DNA of 64,000 nucleotides from Neolewinella persica DSM 23188 (lineage in GTDB: Bacteria > Bacteroidota > Bacteroidia > Chitinophagales > Saprospiraceae). Position numbers and translations under genes: made by a program. The notes under the pieces were generated by a model that made no database searches, had not been told where the DNA came from, and worked only from the letters and a program-made list of their open reading frames with translations. Shown here one piece after another: positions 25,845-35,031 of this stretch (within the stretch, counting starts at the first letter, position 1; each line of letters opens with the position of its first letter). Location of the stretch: contig NZ_KB890416.1 of the NCBI RefSeq assembly GCF_000373105.1, positions 1 through 64,000 of the forward strand, in the 5' to 3' direction.

Positions 25845-28718
25845 ATGACTGTTAACCGCCTTACCCGCTGGGTCTTCTGCCTGTTTTCTTTTTTGCTAGT
25901 TAACCAACTTTATGCCCAAAAAGGAGGCTTGAAGGTTACGGATATTCCGGACCCTGCTCCGCTCGATTTTCCCAGCTTAGCACGCGTAACCGACGGAACG
26001 TTTTACAACCTTACGCCCAACAATACCCTGGTCTATAAAGATGGTGGATTCACTTTAGCCTATCGTACCGACGGAACCATAGCCGGTAGCGGAGAAACGC
26101 TTGATGAGTTTGCGGGCTTTTTCTTTGACCCCATCGGATCGTCTGATTCGAGTGCTTGGATTGTACATGATTTTTCTCAGTTACTTAGGTTTGATAACTC
26201 GCTGGATGAACCGGAATCGATGTTGATTGAAGACCTATTTTATTCCGGGTTATCGCTTCCTACAGATCAAAAAAGCATTGTTGCAACAGACGACCGTATA
26301 TACGTCAATAATGTCCGTCCTTTGTTTGTTCTCCCTGCAGGGCGATATATTATGGAACTGCTGGAGCACCGTTATGGTGAGAGTGGCTATAATACATTAT
26401 TTAGCGATACCCTATCATATGATCCTTTTTTGGCACTGACTTACCAACTTGGAGATGAGGTGGTCTTTTCCCGTTATGCGAATTGGGAAGATTCACAAGT
26501 TGGATTAAGCCTTTGGGTATATTCACCTGCATCGGATAGTATTCGGCAGGTAGCCCCCGCTCGAACGGGTACTAATTGGATACGCTTAGGCCGAGCAGGT
26601 GACTACTTGTACGGAAAGTCGGAGAGAGGTAGTGATCCATCGACGGTTTTATTACTCAAGGAAGGAGATGAACGGGCAAAAGAAATAGAGTTGCCGGGCC
26701 CTTTTACAAGACTCTATCACTTAGACGGTGAACGCTTCGTTTATGATGTTGGCGGAGTTTTATATGGTTTGGATGCCGCTACGGGGGAAAGCGAACTACT
26801 TAATCTGGTTCATCGTCCAGATATATCTTCTTCGCTCGTTGGTAGTATCCGTGGAAAAGATGGCAATGATATTGTACTGGATTTACCTGGAGACGGAAAT
26901 AATAGTAATCGGTATTATCGAACAGACGGTACCCCAGGCGGCACCAGGCTTCTGTTTGACATAGACGAATTAGGCTTGCCCAATGGTTTTAAAAGACTTA
27001 CCGCAGCATTGGATAATGTATTCATTTCTGTCCCTACTGATACCGCTACATTGTTATACGCTTACTATCCTCCAACGGAAGAGCTCGGGCAGATTGACCT
27101 GCCCCTGGCTTTTGGGGATTTTAGAATGCACCCTCAGGAAGATCATTTGTTTCTGTTCGGAGTAACCCCGGAAACAACGCCTTTCAGTGCGCAATATGTA
27201 ACGGCTAGTGTGTCTGCTGCTCCCGGAGGTGCCCTTCGAGCGCGGGTTTTTCGAGACGTCAACGGAGACGGTGTTGCCCAGGCTAATGAGCCTGCCATGC
27301 CCAACTATGCGATAAACTATACTGGAGACGGTACTGCTGGTCGTCTTTTCTCCAATCGGGAAGGACGAGGGAAATTATTTACGCGTGCTGGCGTGGCATA
27401 TGAAGTTTCACCGGTTGCTCCACCTTGTTATGAAATCACTACGGATTCGAACCTAGTTTTTGTAGCGAACCCAGATAGTAATGTGTTTTTTAACATAGGG
27501 TTTCAGCCAATGGAAATGGGTGACCCTTCCGTGAAAGGAGGAATATTCCCTTTTTCCGCTTCGCGCTGCGGTTTTCAAAGCCGAGTGGCGTTCAGGGTCG
27601 TCAACAACGGTTGCACGGATCTTGAAAATATTGAGGCGTTTATCTCGATTCCAGAAAACGTTACATTGATGGGAACCCCGGTTCCTTCCCCGGCAACCAA
27701 CATAGACAACACCTTAGGGTGGAGCATCGATTCTTTGAAAATCGGGGAGGAGCAAATTTTTGTGATTAACCTGCAAATGCCCGGAGAGGAGGCGGTGGGG
27801 CAGCCTATTTCAATGGGTGCAGAAATTGAAGCTTTTGATCCTTTAACCAATGCTGTTATTACGGATACGTTGGTTTACACCGACACCCTCCGCTGCGCCA
27901 TCGACCCCAATGATAAGCAAGTCTACCCCAATCGCCCCGAACCCAGCAACTCCAACTACACCCGCTTCGACGAAACCCTGACCTACACCGTCCGCTTTCA
28001 GAATACCGGCAACGACACGGCCTTCACTGTTCGCATCGAAGACCAGTTGCCTGGAGACCTGGACCTGGAGACGTTCAAACCACTTGCGGCGAGCCACCCT
28101 TACACGGCATCGCTGACGGAAGATGGACTTGCAACCTTTCTTTTTGAGGATATACTCCTGCCCGACAGTACAACTAACCAAGTGAAAAGTAATGGTTTTG
28201 TCTCCTTTGAAATATCCACGAAGCCCGGACTCGAAGAATTTACTTCAGTCAATAACACCGCCGGCATCTTCTTCGACTTCAACGCCCCAGTCATCACCAA
28301 TACTGTGACCAGTACACTGGTTGAATTTCTTGACGAGGACATGGACGGTTTCTTCTTCTGGAATGAGTGTGACGATGAAAACGAGTTCATTTCTCCCGGG
28401 GCACCCGAGATCCCGGGCAATGGCATCGATGACGACTGTATGGGGGGAGATGCCCCCGTCGCTACCTGGGAGCCTTTACCGGGCCGATTGGAGGTGTTTC
28501 CTAATCCAACCAATGGTTTACTTCAGGTGCTATATGACCGTAATACCAAATTACGGGGAGAGCTGCTCAGTTTGCTCGGTCGCGGCATACAAGACTTTGT
28601 CTTTCAGCGTAGCTATCAATTGGAACTGGCCGAACTACCCGTTGGAACTTACCTCCTACGGCTCACGGACGTACAAAGTGGTGCAGTAAAGGTGGAGAAA
28701 ATCAATGTGGTGCGGTAA
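25845..28718 (+). CDS. Large secreted protein with type IX secretion sorting domain
   Basis: The 957-residue protein has a signal peptide ending LYAQ. The first half (to about 450) resembles ELWxxDGT-like propeller proteins, with phrases such as YRTDGTPGGTRLLFDI. A short SdrD_B-like segment (RARVFRDVNGDGVAQANEP, about 463-481) follows. Next come DUF11/DUF7619-type beta domains (about 565-825, with CAIDPNDKQVYP) and an acidic Asp/Asn-rich MopE-like segment (DEDMDGFFFWNECDDENEF) probably binding calcium. The C-terminal sorting domain starts LEVFPNPTNG and ends VEKINVVR. It would be exported and attached to the surface. The 5' half is richer in A+T than the 3' half. Confidence 0.85.
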   Translation: MTVNRLTRWVFCLFSFLLVNQLYAQKGGLKVTDIPDPAPLDFPSLARVTDGTFYNLTPNNTLVYKDGGFTLAYRTDGTIAGSGETLDEFAGFFFDPIGSSDSSAWIVHDFSQLLRFDNSLDEPESMLIEDLFYSGLSLPTDQKSIVATDDRIYVNNVRPLFVLPAGRYIMELLEHRYGESGYNTLFSDTLSYDPFLALTYQLGDEVVFSRYANWEDSQVGLSLWVYSPASDSIRQVAPARTGTNWIRLGRAGDYLYGKSERGSDPSTVLLLKEGDERAKEIELPGPFTRLYHLDGERFVYDVGGVLYGLDAATGESELLNLVHRPDISSSLVGSIRGKDGNDIVLDLPGDGNNSNRYYRTDGTPGGTRLLFDIDELGLPNGFKRLTAALDNVFISVPTDTATLLYAYYPPTEELGQIDLPLAFGDFRMHPQEDHLFLFGVTPETTPFSAQYVTASVSAAPGGALRARVFRDVNGDGVAQANEPAMPNYAINYTGDGTAGRLFSNREGRGKLFTRAGVAYEVSPVAPPCYEITTDSNLVFVANPDSNVFFNIGFQPMEMGDPSVKGGIFPFSASRCGFQSRVAFRVVNNGCTDLENIEAFISIPENVTLMGTPVPSPATNIDNTLGWSIDSLKIGEEQIFVINLQMPGEEAVGQPISMGAEIEAFDPLTNAVITDTLVYTDTLRCAIDPNDKQVYPNRPEPSNSNYTRFDETLTYTVRFQNTGNDTAFTVRIEDQLPGDLDLETFKPLAASHPYTASLTEDGLATFLFEDILLPDSTTNQVKSNGFVSFEISTKPGLEEFTSVNNTAGIFFDFNAPVITNTVTSTLVEFLDEDMDGFFFWNECDDENEFISPGAPEIPGNGIDDDCMGGDAPVATWEPLPGRLEVFPNPTNGLLQVLYDRNTKLRGELLSLLGRGIQDFVFQRSYQLELAELPVGTYLLRLTDVQSGAVKVEKINVVR

Positions 28719-28764
28719 ACGGAATGAAATGGCCGTTAGCTCTTTCCTTTCTTCCTTTACGTAG

Positions 28765-28800
28765 CAAGGGAGCCAGCGCCCATAAGCCCTGACTCCCTTG
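28765..28800. terminator. Hairpin between convergent genes
   Basis: CAAGGGAG pairs with CTCCCTTG across a 20-base loop, with additional inner pairing. It lies between stops at 28718 and 28830. Confidence 0.5.
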
Positions 28801-28829
28801 TCCGTAGTTGTTGTGAGTGATACTGTAGC

Positions 28830-29324
28830 CTACCGACCAAGTACGTAGCGTACCGCGAGGTTGCCGTAGCCACCACCAAAACCACCGGTGCCGAAGCCAT
28901 CTCCAAGGAAGAAGGTGGGCACCCAGTCAGCAGTTACCGAGACGGGGGCATCGGCGAAAGTGTACTGCAGGCCGAGGTAGCCAGAAACGGAGAAAGTAGT
29001 TTCTCCACCATCGAAGAATTCAGAGTTCCATAGCTGGACGCCGGCACCGCCACCGTAGTACCATTGAAGGCCGTCGACGGAACTGATGTCATTATGAATC
29101 TGGTAGGCACCATTGATGGTAATCCAGCTGAAGCTGGAGTAGCCGCGGTAACCGACGAAAGCCTCGATGGCGCTCGATTCGGAAATGAAAGTTTTGTAGC
29201 TGGCTGCCCAGGGGTAACCCAGACGAAGGCCAACGGCTGATTTGTAATCCTGTGCTACTGCTTCGGTCTGGTAAGCGAAGCAAAGACAAAGGGTGAGGGC
29301 AATTAAACGTAGGAGGTTTTTCAT
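28830..29324 (-). CDS. Small outer-membrane beta-barrel protein
   Basis: The 164-residue protein has a signal peptide (cut near AVAQ). The mature part alternates Gly/aromatic strands (GLRLGYPWAASYKTF, IEAFVGYRGYSSFSW, WYYGGGAGVQLW, GYLGLQYTF) and ends YGNLAVRYVLGR, typical of an eight-stranded barrel. Such proteins are structural or adhesive in Bacteroidota; no specific role can be given. It is a single gene, convergent with the T9SS cargo gene. Confidence 0.75.
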   Translation of the reverse strand: MKNLLRLIALTLCLCFAYQTEAVAQDYKSAVGLRLGYPWAASYKTFISESSAIEAFVGYRGYSSFSWITINGAYQIHNDISSVDGLQWYYGGGAGVQLWNSEFFDGGETTFSVSGYLGLQYTFADAPVSVTADWVPTFFLGDGFGTGGFGGGYGNLAVRYVLGR

Positions 29325-29548
29325 AGAATAATAACTGCGGGTACCTCGGGTGGGAAGTACCCTGGGTGAATTGATGTTTTAACAAAAGTAATTCTCAGGA
29401 GGGAAACCCGCCCAAGAAGAGGACGATATTATATGCATTGAATCCATAAAGCGTTACGGAAATGATGCATCGGTTGCGAAAATTTATTTATCGGAAGAAA
29501 TTGGCCCCTAATTTTAGTGTGCCTGACGTTGCCATTTAACCATTACTA

Positions 29549-29566
29549 TGCACCTGCGGCCCCGCC
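29549..29566 (+). repeat. Dispersed 18-bp motif, intergenic copy
   Basis: TGCACCTGCGGCCCCGCC, one mismatch. It lies in the 425-base divergent gap 29325-29749, where otherwise only a small GGTAC/GTACC hairpin near 29339-29361 was noticed. Confidence 0.85.
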
Positions 29567-29749
29567 TGAAAGGTAGAAGAGAGACAGTCGAAGGCAACAG
29601 CGCAGCTAATGGAATAATAGGAGGACCGGGAATGAAGCACTCACTGCGCAGCGTAGGTTAACCTAAACATTAGCTACTTCTGCCAACGGCGTTCACTCGT
29701 TCTCTTATTCTCCACTGTACCTTAGTGCTTCATCCAATCCTGCAAACTC

Positions 29750-31522
29750 ATGCGTTTCTTTCCACTTTTACTATTGTTCCTGCTCTTTGCCTGCGGTAGT
29801 GAGCCCGTTTCTACCGAGAATCCTGTGCCCGCAACAACGAATGAATCATTTACGGATCTATTAGAGGAGTATTACGAAATGCGTCTTGAGCTGTACCCGC
29901 TCGAGGCCACCTTTATCGGTGATAACCGCTATAATGACCAGTTGCCGAATTCACTAACTAAGGAGTATAAGAATCAGGTGGCTGCATTTTTTCAGGGTTC
30001 GCTGGACGAACTCAACGCTTTCGACAGGTCTTCCCTCAACCCTACTGAACGGGTGAGTTATGACGTGCTGAAATGGGAATGTGACATTAACCTGGAAGGA
30101 CTCGAATTCAGTACGGAATTGCTTCCACTGGATCAATTCAATGGTTTTCACTTAATGATCGGTCAGCTGGCCAGCGGGCAGAGTGCTCAACCTTTCGTTA
30201 CCATAGAAGACTACGATAACTGGTTGGCACGCCTGGAAAGCTTCAACGCTATGTTGGATACGGCAGTCGTGAACATGGACCGTGGTATCCAGGCGGGCTA
30301 TGTTTTACCACAAAGCCTGACCGACAAGCTGCTGCCGCAACTGGAAGCCATGACCCGGGAACCACTCGAGGATCACCTCTACTACGGTCCTGTATTGGCC
30401 ATGAGTGATGAGATCAGCCCCGTTGATCAAAATCGGATCAAGGCCGATTATGGCACAATGGTCACCCGTCTGATTGATCGGTTCCGCCGGGTAGCGGCCT
30501 ACGTAAACGATGAGTACCGCCCCGCGAGCCGAACCTCCAGCGGCATCAGTGAAATCCCGGATGGGGCCGCCTATTATAACCATCTGATTAAGCTGTACAC
30601 CACCACCAACATGACGGCGGACGAAATTCACCAACTGGGCCTTAAAGAAGTTGCCCGCCTGACCAGCGAAATGGAGCAGGTGAAGGCACAGGTAGGCTTC
30701 ACCGGAGACCTGAAACAGTTCTTTGACGAAGTAAGGGTAAAGCCTGAACTGCGCCCATTCACCAAACCGGAAGAAGTGATCGCTAATTTTAACGCCATCC
30801 ATGAAAAGATGAAGCCCCAGTTAGCCAAGCTTTTTGACCAGACCCCCAAAACGTCTTTTGAAGTACGTCGTACGGAGGCCTTTCGCGAAGCAAGCGCTTC
30901 GGCGGAGTACAACCCCGGTAGCCAGGACGGCACCCGTCCCGGTATCTTTTACGTTCCCATTCCTGACGTAGAAACCTATAACATCTTTAGTGACGAAGAC
31001 CTTTTTCTTCACGAAGCCATTCCGGGCCACCATTACCAGGTAAGTCTTACTCAGGAGAATGAGGACCTGCCTGATTTTCGCCGCTCTCTCTGGTACTCCG
31101 CCTACGGTGAAGGTTGGGCACTCTACTGCGAAAGTCTGGGCGAAGAGCTTGGCTTATACGATGATCCTTACCAGTACTTCGGGATGCTGAGTGCTGAAAT
31201 GCACCGTGCCATCCGCCTGGTGGTAGATACTGGCATCCACTCCAAAGGCTGGAGCCGGGAAAAGGCGATCCAGTACAGTCTGGACCATGAAGCGGAATCG
31301 GAGGCAAGCATCACGGCGGAGATTGAACGATACATGGCCATCCCCGGTCAGGCCCTCAGCTATAAGATCGGCCAGCTTAAGATCAGTGAACTCCGCGCAA
31401 AGGCGGAGACGCAGATGGGAGATGAATTTGACATCAAGGAGTTCCATAACCTGGTCCTGAGCCCCGGCTGTGTACCATTGGCGGTGCTGGAAACTATGGT
31501 GGTGGAGTGGATGGAGAAGTAA
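29750..31522 (+). CDS. DUF885 family lipoprotein, predicted zinc peptidase
   Basis: The 590-residue protein has a lipoprotein signal (LLFACGS, Cys near 15), so it acts outside the cytoplasm. HEAIPGHHYQ at about residues 421-430 is the HExxxGHH-type metal motif of DUF885, and YGEGWALYCESL about 35 residues later supplies the probable third zinc ligand. The family is related to M32/gluzincin-like carboxypeptidases and is presumed to cleave peptides. The gene stands alone. A long hairpin lies at 31631-31669 after the stop. Confidence 0.85.
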   Translation: MRFFPLLLLFLLFACGSEPVSTENPVPATTNESFTDLLEEYYEMRLELYPLEATFIGDNRYNDQLPNSLTKEYKNQVAAFFQGSLDELNAFDRSSLNPTERVSYDVLKWECDINLEGLEFSTELLPLDQFNGFHLMIGQLASGQSAQPFVTIEDYDNWLARLESFNAMLDTAVVNMDRGIQAGYVLPQSLTDKLLPQLEAMTREPLEDHLYYGPVLAMSDEISPVDQNRIKADYGTMVTRLIDRFRRVAAYVNDEYRPASRTSSGISEIPDGAAYYNHLIKLYTTTNMTADEIHQLGLKEVARLTSEMEQVKAQVGFTGDLKQFFDEVRVKPELRPFTKPEEVIANFNAIHEKMKPQLAKLFDQTPKTSFEVRRTEAFREASASAEYNPGSQDGTRPGIFYVPIPDVETYNIFSDEDLFLHEAIPGHHYQVSLTQENEDLPDFRRSLWYSAYGEGWALYCESLGEELGLYDDPYQYFGMLSAEMHRAIRLVVDTGIHSKGWSREKAIQYSLDHEAESEASITAEIERYMAIPGQALSYKIGQLKISELRAKAETQMGDEFDIKEFHNLVLSPGCVPLAVLETMVVEWMEK

Positions 31523-31630
31523 ATAGTCGCTTATATATCTCCTTATCGCCGAGCGAAGCCGAGGTGGTTCAGCATGGAGAGGGCAAATACCATCGGGCTA
31601 CTTAATGGCCTCTCTATATGCCCAGAATGA

Positions 31631-31669
31631 AGAAGCGGTTCGCAGATAATTTATCTACGGACCGCTTCT
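31631..31669. terminator. Long hairpin after the DUF885 gene
   Basis: AGAAGCGGT pairs with ACCGCTTCT, and the inner bases continue the stem (GATAA/TTATC). There is no strong T run on either side, so termination is plausible but not certain; it could also end the minus-strand tRNA transcript. Confidence 0.45.
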
Positions 31670-31734
31670 AAATAAAATCACGGAGAAAACCGGGGCCGGT
31701 GTATAAAGCAGGCCCGTTTTGCTTTGGATATAAT

Positions 31735-31762
31735 TGGTGGACCTGCCTGGATTTGAACCAGG
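31735..31762 (-). tRNA. Orphan tRNA 3' half (T arm, acceptor 3' strand, encoded CCA)
   Basis: On the minus strand CCTGG-TTCAAAT-CCAGG is a perfect T arm, followed by CAGGTCC, discriminator A and CCA. The required 5' acceptor strand GGACCTG is not found between here and tRNA-Tyr at 31824. The intervening 61 bases fold into small hairpins (GAGG...CCTC) but not into D and anticodon arms. It is either a degraded tRNA or an attachment-site-like duplicate of a tRNA end. Confidence 0.5.
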
Positions 31763-31823
31763 TATACGAGGGGTTACCTCATAATTCAACCGAAGGAACC
31801 GACATTCCTAACTGCCGTGAAAG

Positions 31824-31908
31824 TGGGATGAGAAGGACTCGAACCTCCAAGATCGTTAAGACAGACGGGTTACAGCCGCCGACGCTACCAGTTACGCGCT
31901 ATCATCCC
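31824..31908 (-). tRNA. tRNA-Tyr (anticodon GTA)
   Basis: Acceptor GGGATGA/TCATCCC, D arm GCGC/GCGT, anticodon arm GGCGG-CTGTAAC-CCGTC with GTA at 31871-31873, class II variable arm of about 15 bases as expected for bacterial tRNA-Tyr, T arm GGAGG-TTCGAGT-CCTTC, discriminator A. CCA is not encoded. It is the only normal complete tRNA recognised in the window. Confidence 0.93.
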
Positions 31909-31970
31909 TGATAGGTTGTAAATGCTGGTGGGCAGGTTGAAAGTTGCAGACCCCCTAATACAATTTTTTA

Positions 31971-32033
31971 AAAAGTTGGACCTGAGGAAACATGCGGGTT
32001 TCAGCACTTTGGTGTCGGCCCACTCCAACTTTT
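31971..32033 (-). terminator. Hairpin downstream of the S15 peptidase gene
   Basis: AAAAGTTGG at 31971 pairs with CCAACTTTT at 32025; on the minus strand the stem runs into a T-rich stretch. It lies 16 bases past the stop at 32049. The loop is long (45 bases). Confidence 0.4.
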
Positions 32034-32048
32034 CAAAAAGATGTAAGC

Positions 32049-33887
32049 TTACTCCTCAAACGCCGCCTTAAGCGCCTCACTCCCCCCCACCACCGGCAGG
32101 GTAACCATCGTCCCACCCAGGTCCACGGTCACTTCCGTACCCGGTTCAGGCTGCAGGGTAAATTCCTTGTCGCTGGAAAAAATCATCAGCCCGATCTGCT
32201 GCCCCGCCCGGATAATCTGGTCGTCGGGCATTAGGTCAAAGGAGACAGTAACAAAATTACCGGGTTTCAGCGGTTCGCTTTTGCGAATAGATTTGGCATT
32301 TTGCGGGTCGGCCCAGCCGCGGGTAATAAGGTTGTCGGTAATGACGGTCCTGCGACCACTCTCCCAGGGCAGGGAAACGAGGTAGACAGAGAGGTTTGCG
32401 GCCGGCTTATCGGCAGCCAGTTTTACGGTGACGCGGGGCGTGCCAGAAATGTGGACGTCGGTTTTCAGGGTGGGCGTGACGTAGATCAGCCGGTGTTTAG
32501 TGAATTCTGCATCCGCCAAAGCTTCCGCTTTAAAGGAATAATTATCGGTAAATGTTTCTGTCTTGGTAGTTCTGGTCAGCGTTGTGCCCAGGGTTCCCCG
32601 GCCAGGGGCTCCTCCCATTCCGGGGTAGAGCGAAACATCGGCGGCTCCGGGATTCGGATAGTCATCGTAAGGAGTTGGGTCTTCGCGTTCGTCACGCTCG
32701 CGCACAATCCAGGCTTCACTATCTTTTTCCACACCGTTTTCTACGCCGTGCAGATAGCGGGTAAACCACCGGTTCATCATCTTGATGGGCGGTGGGCCTC
32801 CGTGTCCATCCTGATGGTAATAGACTTGAGTCGGCAGGCCCATCTCTTTCGCTTTGGCGTAGATGCGGTAGCTGTGCTCGGGCATCACGTTCCAGTCATT
32901 GAAACCGTGACTCATTAGCAGCGCAGCCTTCATGCCGTCCATATGGTTAAGGTAGTCACGGCCGGCCCAGAAGTCGTTGTAGTCTCCCGTAATCCGGTCC
33001 ATACCGTTTTTCATTTCCGTATTTCGGGTGACCTTGTTGTTGTAGGCCCGCTTGGACTCATCGCCGCTGTGAATGAAGTCGTACAGTACGTCAATGTCTT
33101 CTCCGAGGTAACCACCGGGGCTACGGACCAGGCCGTTGGACCGGTAATAGTGATAATAACTCGTGTTTGGGGCAATGGGGATGATTGCTTCCAGGCCCTC
33201 CACGCCGGTAGTGGCGGCGGCCAGGGGTAGGGTGCCGTTGTAGGAAGTGCCGGTCATGCCAACCTTTCCCGTGGTCCAGGTCGCCTTTACTTCAACGTTA
33301 CCGTAGGGTTCTGAGTAGCCCTTAGCCCGTCCGTTGAGCCAATCGATGACGGCCTTCGGCGCAAGAGATTCATTCTCACCGCCCACTGTAGGGGAGCCTT
33401 GCGAAAGCCCGGTGCCAGGAGAGCAGGAGTGCACGACAATGTAACCACGGGGTACCCATTTCTTGACTTCTGAATTGGAGATAATCGGGCGCTCACCAGT
33501 CCGGGTAACTTCAGGGTGGACATGGTCTTCAGGCGCCGGTTCGCCGAGTTCGTGCCGGACATTCCAGAACAGTTCCTGCCCCCCCCGGGCTACGCCAGCG
33601 TAGTACGGGCTGGAGGCATAGATCACGGGTAGTTTTAATCCCTCAGTTTCTGTCTGCTTCGGTCGGGTCACATCAACGTGCACCCGGTCCGGTTTACCAT
33701 CACCGTCCGTATCGAAGGTGGTTTCTACAAAAAGATCGTGCCGAATCCAATCGTCCGGGTTTTCGAAGGCGGGAACGATCTGGGCCTCACCGTCTTTGAA
33801 GACTGGTTGGGCTTTGTCTTCAGCCTGGGCCACCAGGCCAGCTGTTACAGCCAAAAGGAGGAAGAGCAGGGAGCTTAATTTTTTCAT
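32049..33887 (-). CDS. X-Pro dipeptidyl-peptidase (S15 family), exported
   Basis: The 612-residue protein starts at the ATG at 33885-33887 (MKKLSSLLFLLLAV) with a signal peptide ending LVAQ. The alpha/beta hydrolase part has the nucleophile elbow GMTGTSYNG (Ser near 215), with SHGFNDWNV (Asp) and YYHQDGHGGPP (His) completing the triad. The C-terminal jelly-roll (about 420-612, from SFKAEALADAEFTKHRLIYV) is the X-Pro DPP C-terminal domain. It would release dipeptides from proline-containing peptides in the periplasm or outside. Alternative family roles are cocaine-esterase or ampicillin-esterase-like. Confidence 0.88.
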   Translation of the reverse strand: MKKLSSLLFLLLAVTAGLVAQAEDKAQPVFKDGEAQIVPAFENPDDWIRHDLFVETTFDTDGDGKPDRVHVDVTRPKQTETEGLKLPVIYASSPYYAGVARGGQELFWNVRHELGEPAPEDHVHPEVTRTGERPIISNSEVKKWVPRGYIVVHSCSPGTGLSQGSPTVGGENESLAPKAVIDWLNGRAKGYSEPYGNVEVKATWTTGKVGMTGTSYNGTLPLAAATTGVEGLEAIIPIAPNTSYYHYYRSNGLVRSPGGYLGEDIDVLYDFIHSGDESKRAYNNKVTRNTEMKNGMDRITGDYNDFWAGRDYLNHMDGMKAALLMSHGFNDWNVMPEHSYRIYAKAKEMGLPTQVYYHQDGHGGPPPIKMMNRWFTRYLHGVENGVEKDSEAWIVRERDEREDPTPYDDYPNPGAADVSLYPGMGGAPGRGTLGTTLTRTTKTETFTDNYSFKAEALADAEFTKHRLIYVTPTLKTDVHISGTPRVTVKLAADKPAANLSVYLVSLPWESGRRTVITDNLITRGWADPQNAKSIRKSEPLKPGNFVTVSFDLMPDDQIIRAGQQIGLMIFSSDKEFTLQPEPGTEVTVDLGGTMVTLPVVGGSEALKAAFEE

Positions 33888-33914
33888 GTCCCCAAGATAA
33901 TGTTTTGATAGGAA

Positions 33915-33983
33915 ACCGGACCTCGCAGCGTCCTCCATAACGCCGCCTCAGGCGAAGCTATGGAGGACCTACGGGCGTCCGGT
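33915..33983. repeat. Imperfect palindrome related to the 150-bp MITE-like family
   Basis: Outer arms ACCGGAC/GTCCGGT and inner arms GTCCTCCATA/TATGGAGGAC make a hairpin. The right end (CGGGCGTCCGG) matches the ends of elements at 52240-52388 and 63186-63335, so this may be a deletion derivative. Confidence 0.6.
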
Positions 33984-34006
33984 CTTCTTGCGATTATACT
34001 GACACC

Positions 34007-34375
34007 TTACCAAAAGGCCGCCAGGTAAGCCCGTTGCAATCGGAGCCAAAAACCTGGCGCTTCCATTTTGACCACGGTAGCAGATGGAATATCAGGGACT
34101 ATTTTCTTGTCGTCATGCTTTTCTGCTACCTCCTCACGACCTTCAGGACCAAAGTAGATCAACTCCAGCTCACGGCGGCTGTCGGCCAGCATTTCATCGA
34201 TCTTTGTCTCATGAGAAGCCTTAAGTTGAGCGGCCACCCGGGCGCGTGCCTCGGCGGTTCCCATGAAGATAAAATTAACGTCAGCCTGTTCGAATTGCTG
34301 ACGGATATAGTAGGCGCGGAGGGCAAAATCCTTGTCGAACTGCTCGCACGCCTGGCGGTATTCAGCCTTATTCAT
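34007..34375 (-). CDS. Hypothetical protein, third gene of a sigma-factor locus
   Basis: The 122-residue protein has no signal or membrane segment. It is predominantly helical and charged (FALRAYYIRQQFEQADVNFIF, RARVAAQLKASHETKIDEML). No family recognised. It lies 102 bases downstream of the membrane partner of the sigma factor, on the same strand, so cotranscription is possible. Confidence 0.55.
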   Translation of the reverse strand: MNKAEYRQACEQFDKDFALRAYYIRQQFEQADVNFIFMGTAEARARVAAQLKASHETKIDEMLADSRRELELIYFGPEGREEVAEKHDDKKIVPDIPSATVVKMEAPGFWLRLQRAYLAAFW

Positions 34376-34477
34376 CGGAATAGGATTTTGGTGAAAAGAT
34401 TGTGCTCCGATAATGGCTTGAAGGGGCGGAAAGTTCCTGGTCCAAATGAAAAACGCCTGAAAACTGAACCCTAAACC

Positions 34478-35029
34478 CTACTCCCCTAATTCCGCAAGCG
34501 TAGCCTCCAGCTCTCGGAAGTGCTTTCGCCAGATCAGATAGTTGACGAGCAGGGCTACACCGGTCCAGATCAGAATGGTACCTACGAGCCAAACACGAGG
34601 TGTATCCAACAGGCCGGTAACGTTGGAAACCAGGAAACCAAAGAAAATAAGCAGGGTAACGGTTCGCAATGTCATGGAAAACCAACTGTAGCGCCGTAGT
34701 GCGTGCAGCTGACTGGTCAGTGCCTGGCGCAGCGGAGCTGCGCCAACTGCCCGGCCCGCCAACCGGTAGCCAAGGATACCGTGAGCAATGAGTAAAACCA
34801 GGCCTGCTGCCAGGGCAACGTTCCAACCAACTGGCTTTAGATGACCGTCCAAACCAGTATAAAAAAGCACCAGGAAAAGTAACCAGCAAACGGTTTCGAA
34901 AACGAGTTGCCGCTTGAGGGAACGAAGACGGGGGTGGTCCCAGTGCTGGTTTAGGTTGGCCGCACTCCAGTTCGAAGCATCTGTAGTGCCAGCAGCTTGC
35001 CATTGTTTTTTTTGTTCGTTAAAATCCAT
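34478..35029 (-). CDS. Membrane protein, probable partner/regulator of the adjacent ECF sigma factor
   Basis: The 183-residue protein starts at the ATG at 35027-35029, two bases after the sigma-factor stop. An N-terminal soluble segment of about 50 residues (WQAAGTTDASNWSAANLNQHW) precedes four hydrophobic segments in two pairs (about 52-70, 74-94, 122-142 and 148-166). Position and topology suggest control of the sigma factor at the membrane, but it lacks a recognisable ZAS anti-sigma motif. The role is inferred from context only. Confidence 0.6.
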   Translation of the reverse strand: MDFNEQKKQWQAAGTTDASNWSAANLNQHWDHPRLRSLKRQLVFETVCWLLFLVLFYTGLDGHLKPVGWNVALAAGLVLLIAHGILGYRLAGRAVGAAPLRQALTSQLHALRRYSWFSMTLRTVTLLIFFGFLVSNVTGLLDTPRVWLVGTILIWTGVALLVNYLIWRKHFRELEATLAELGE

Positions 35030-35031
35030 GA

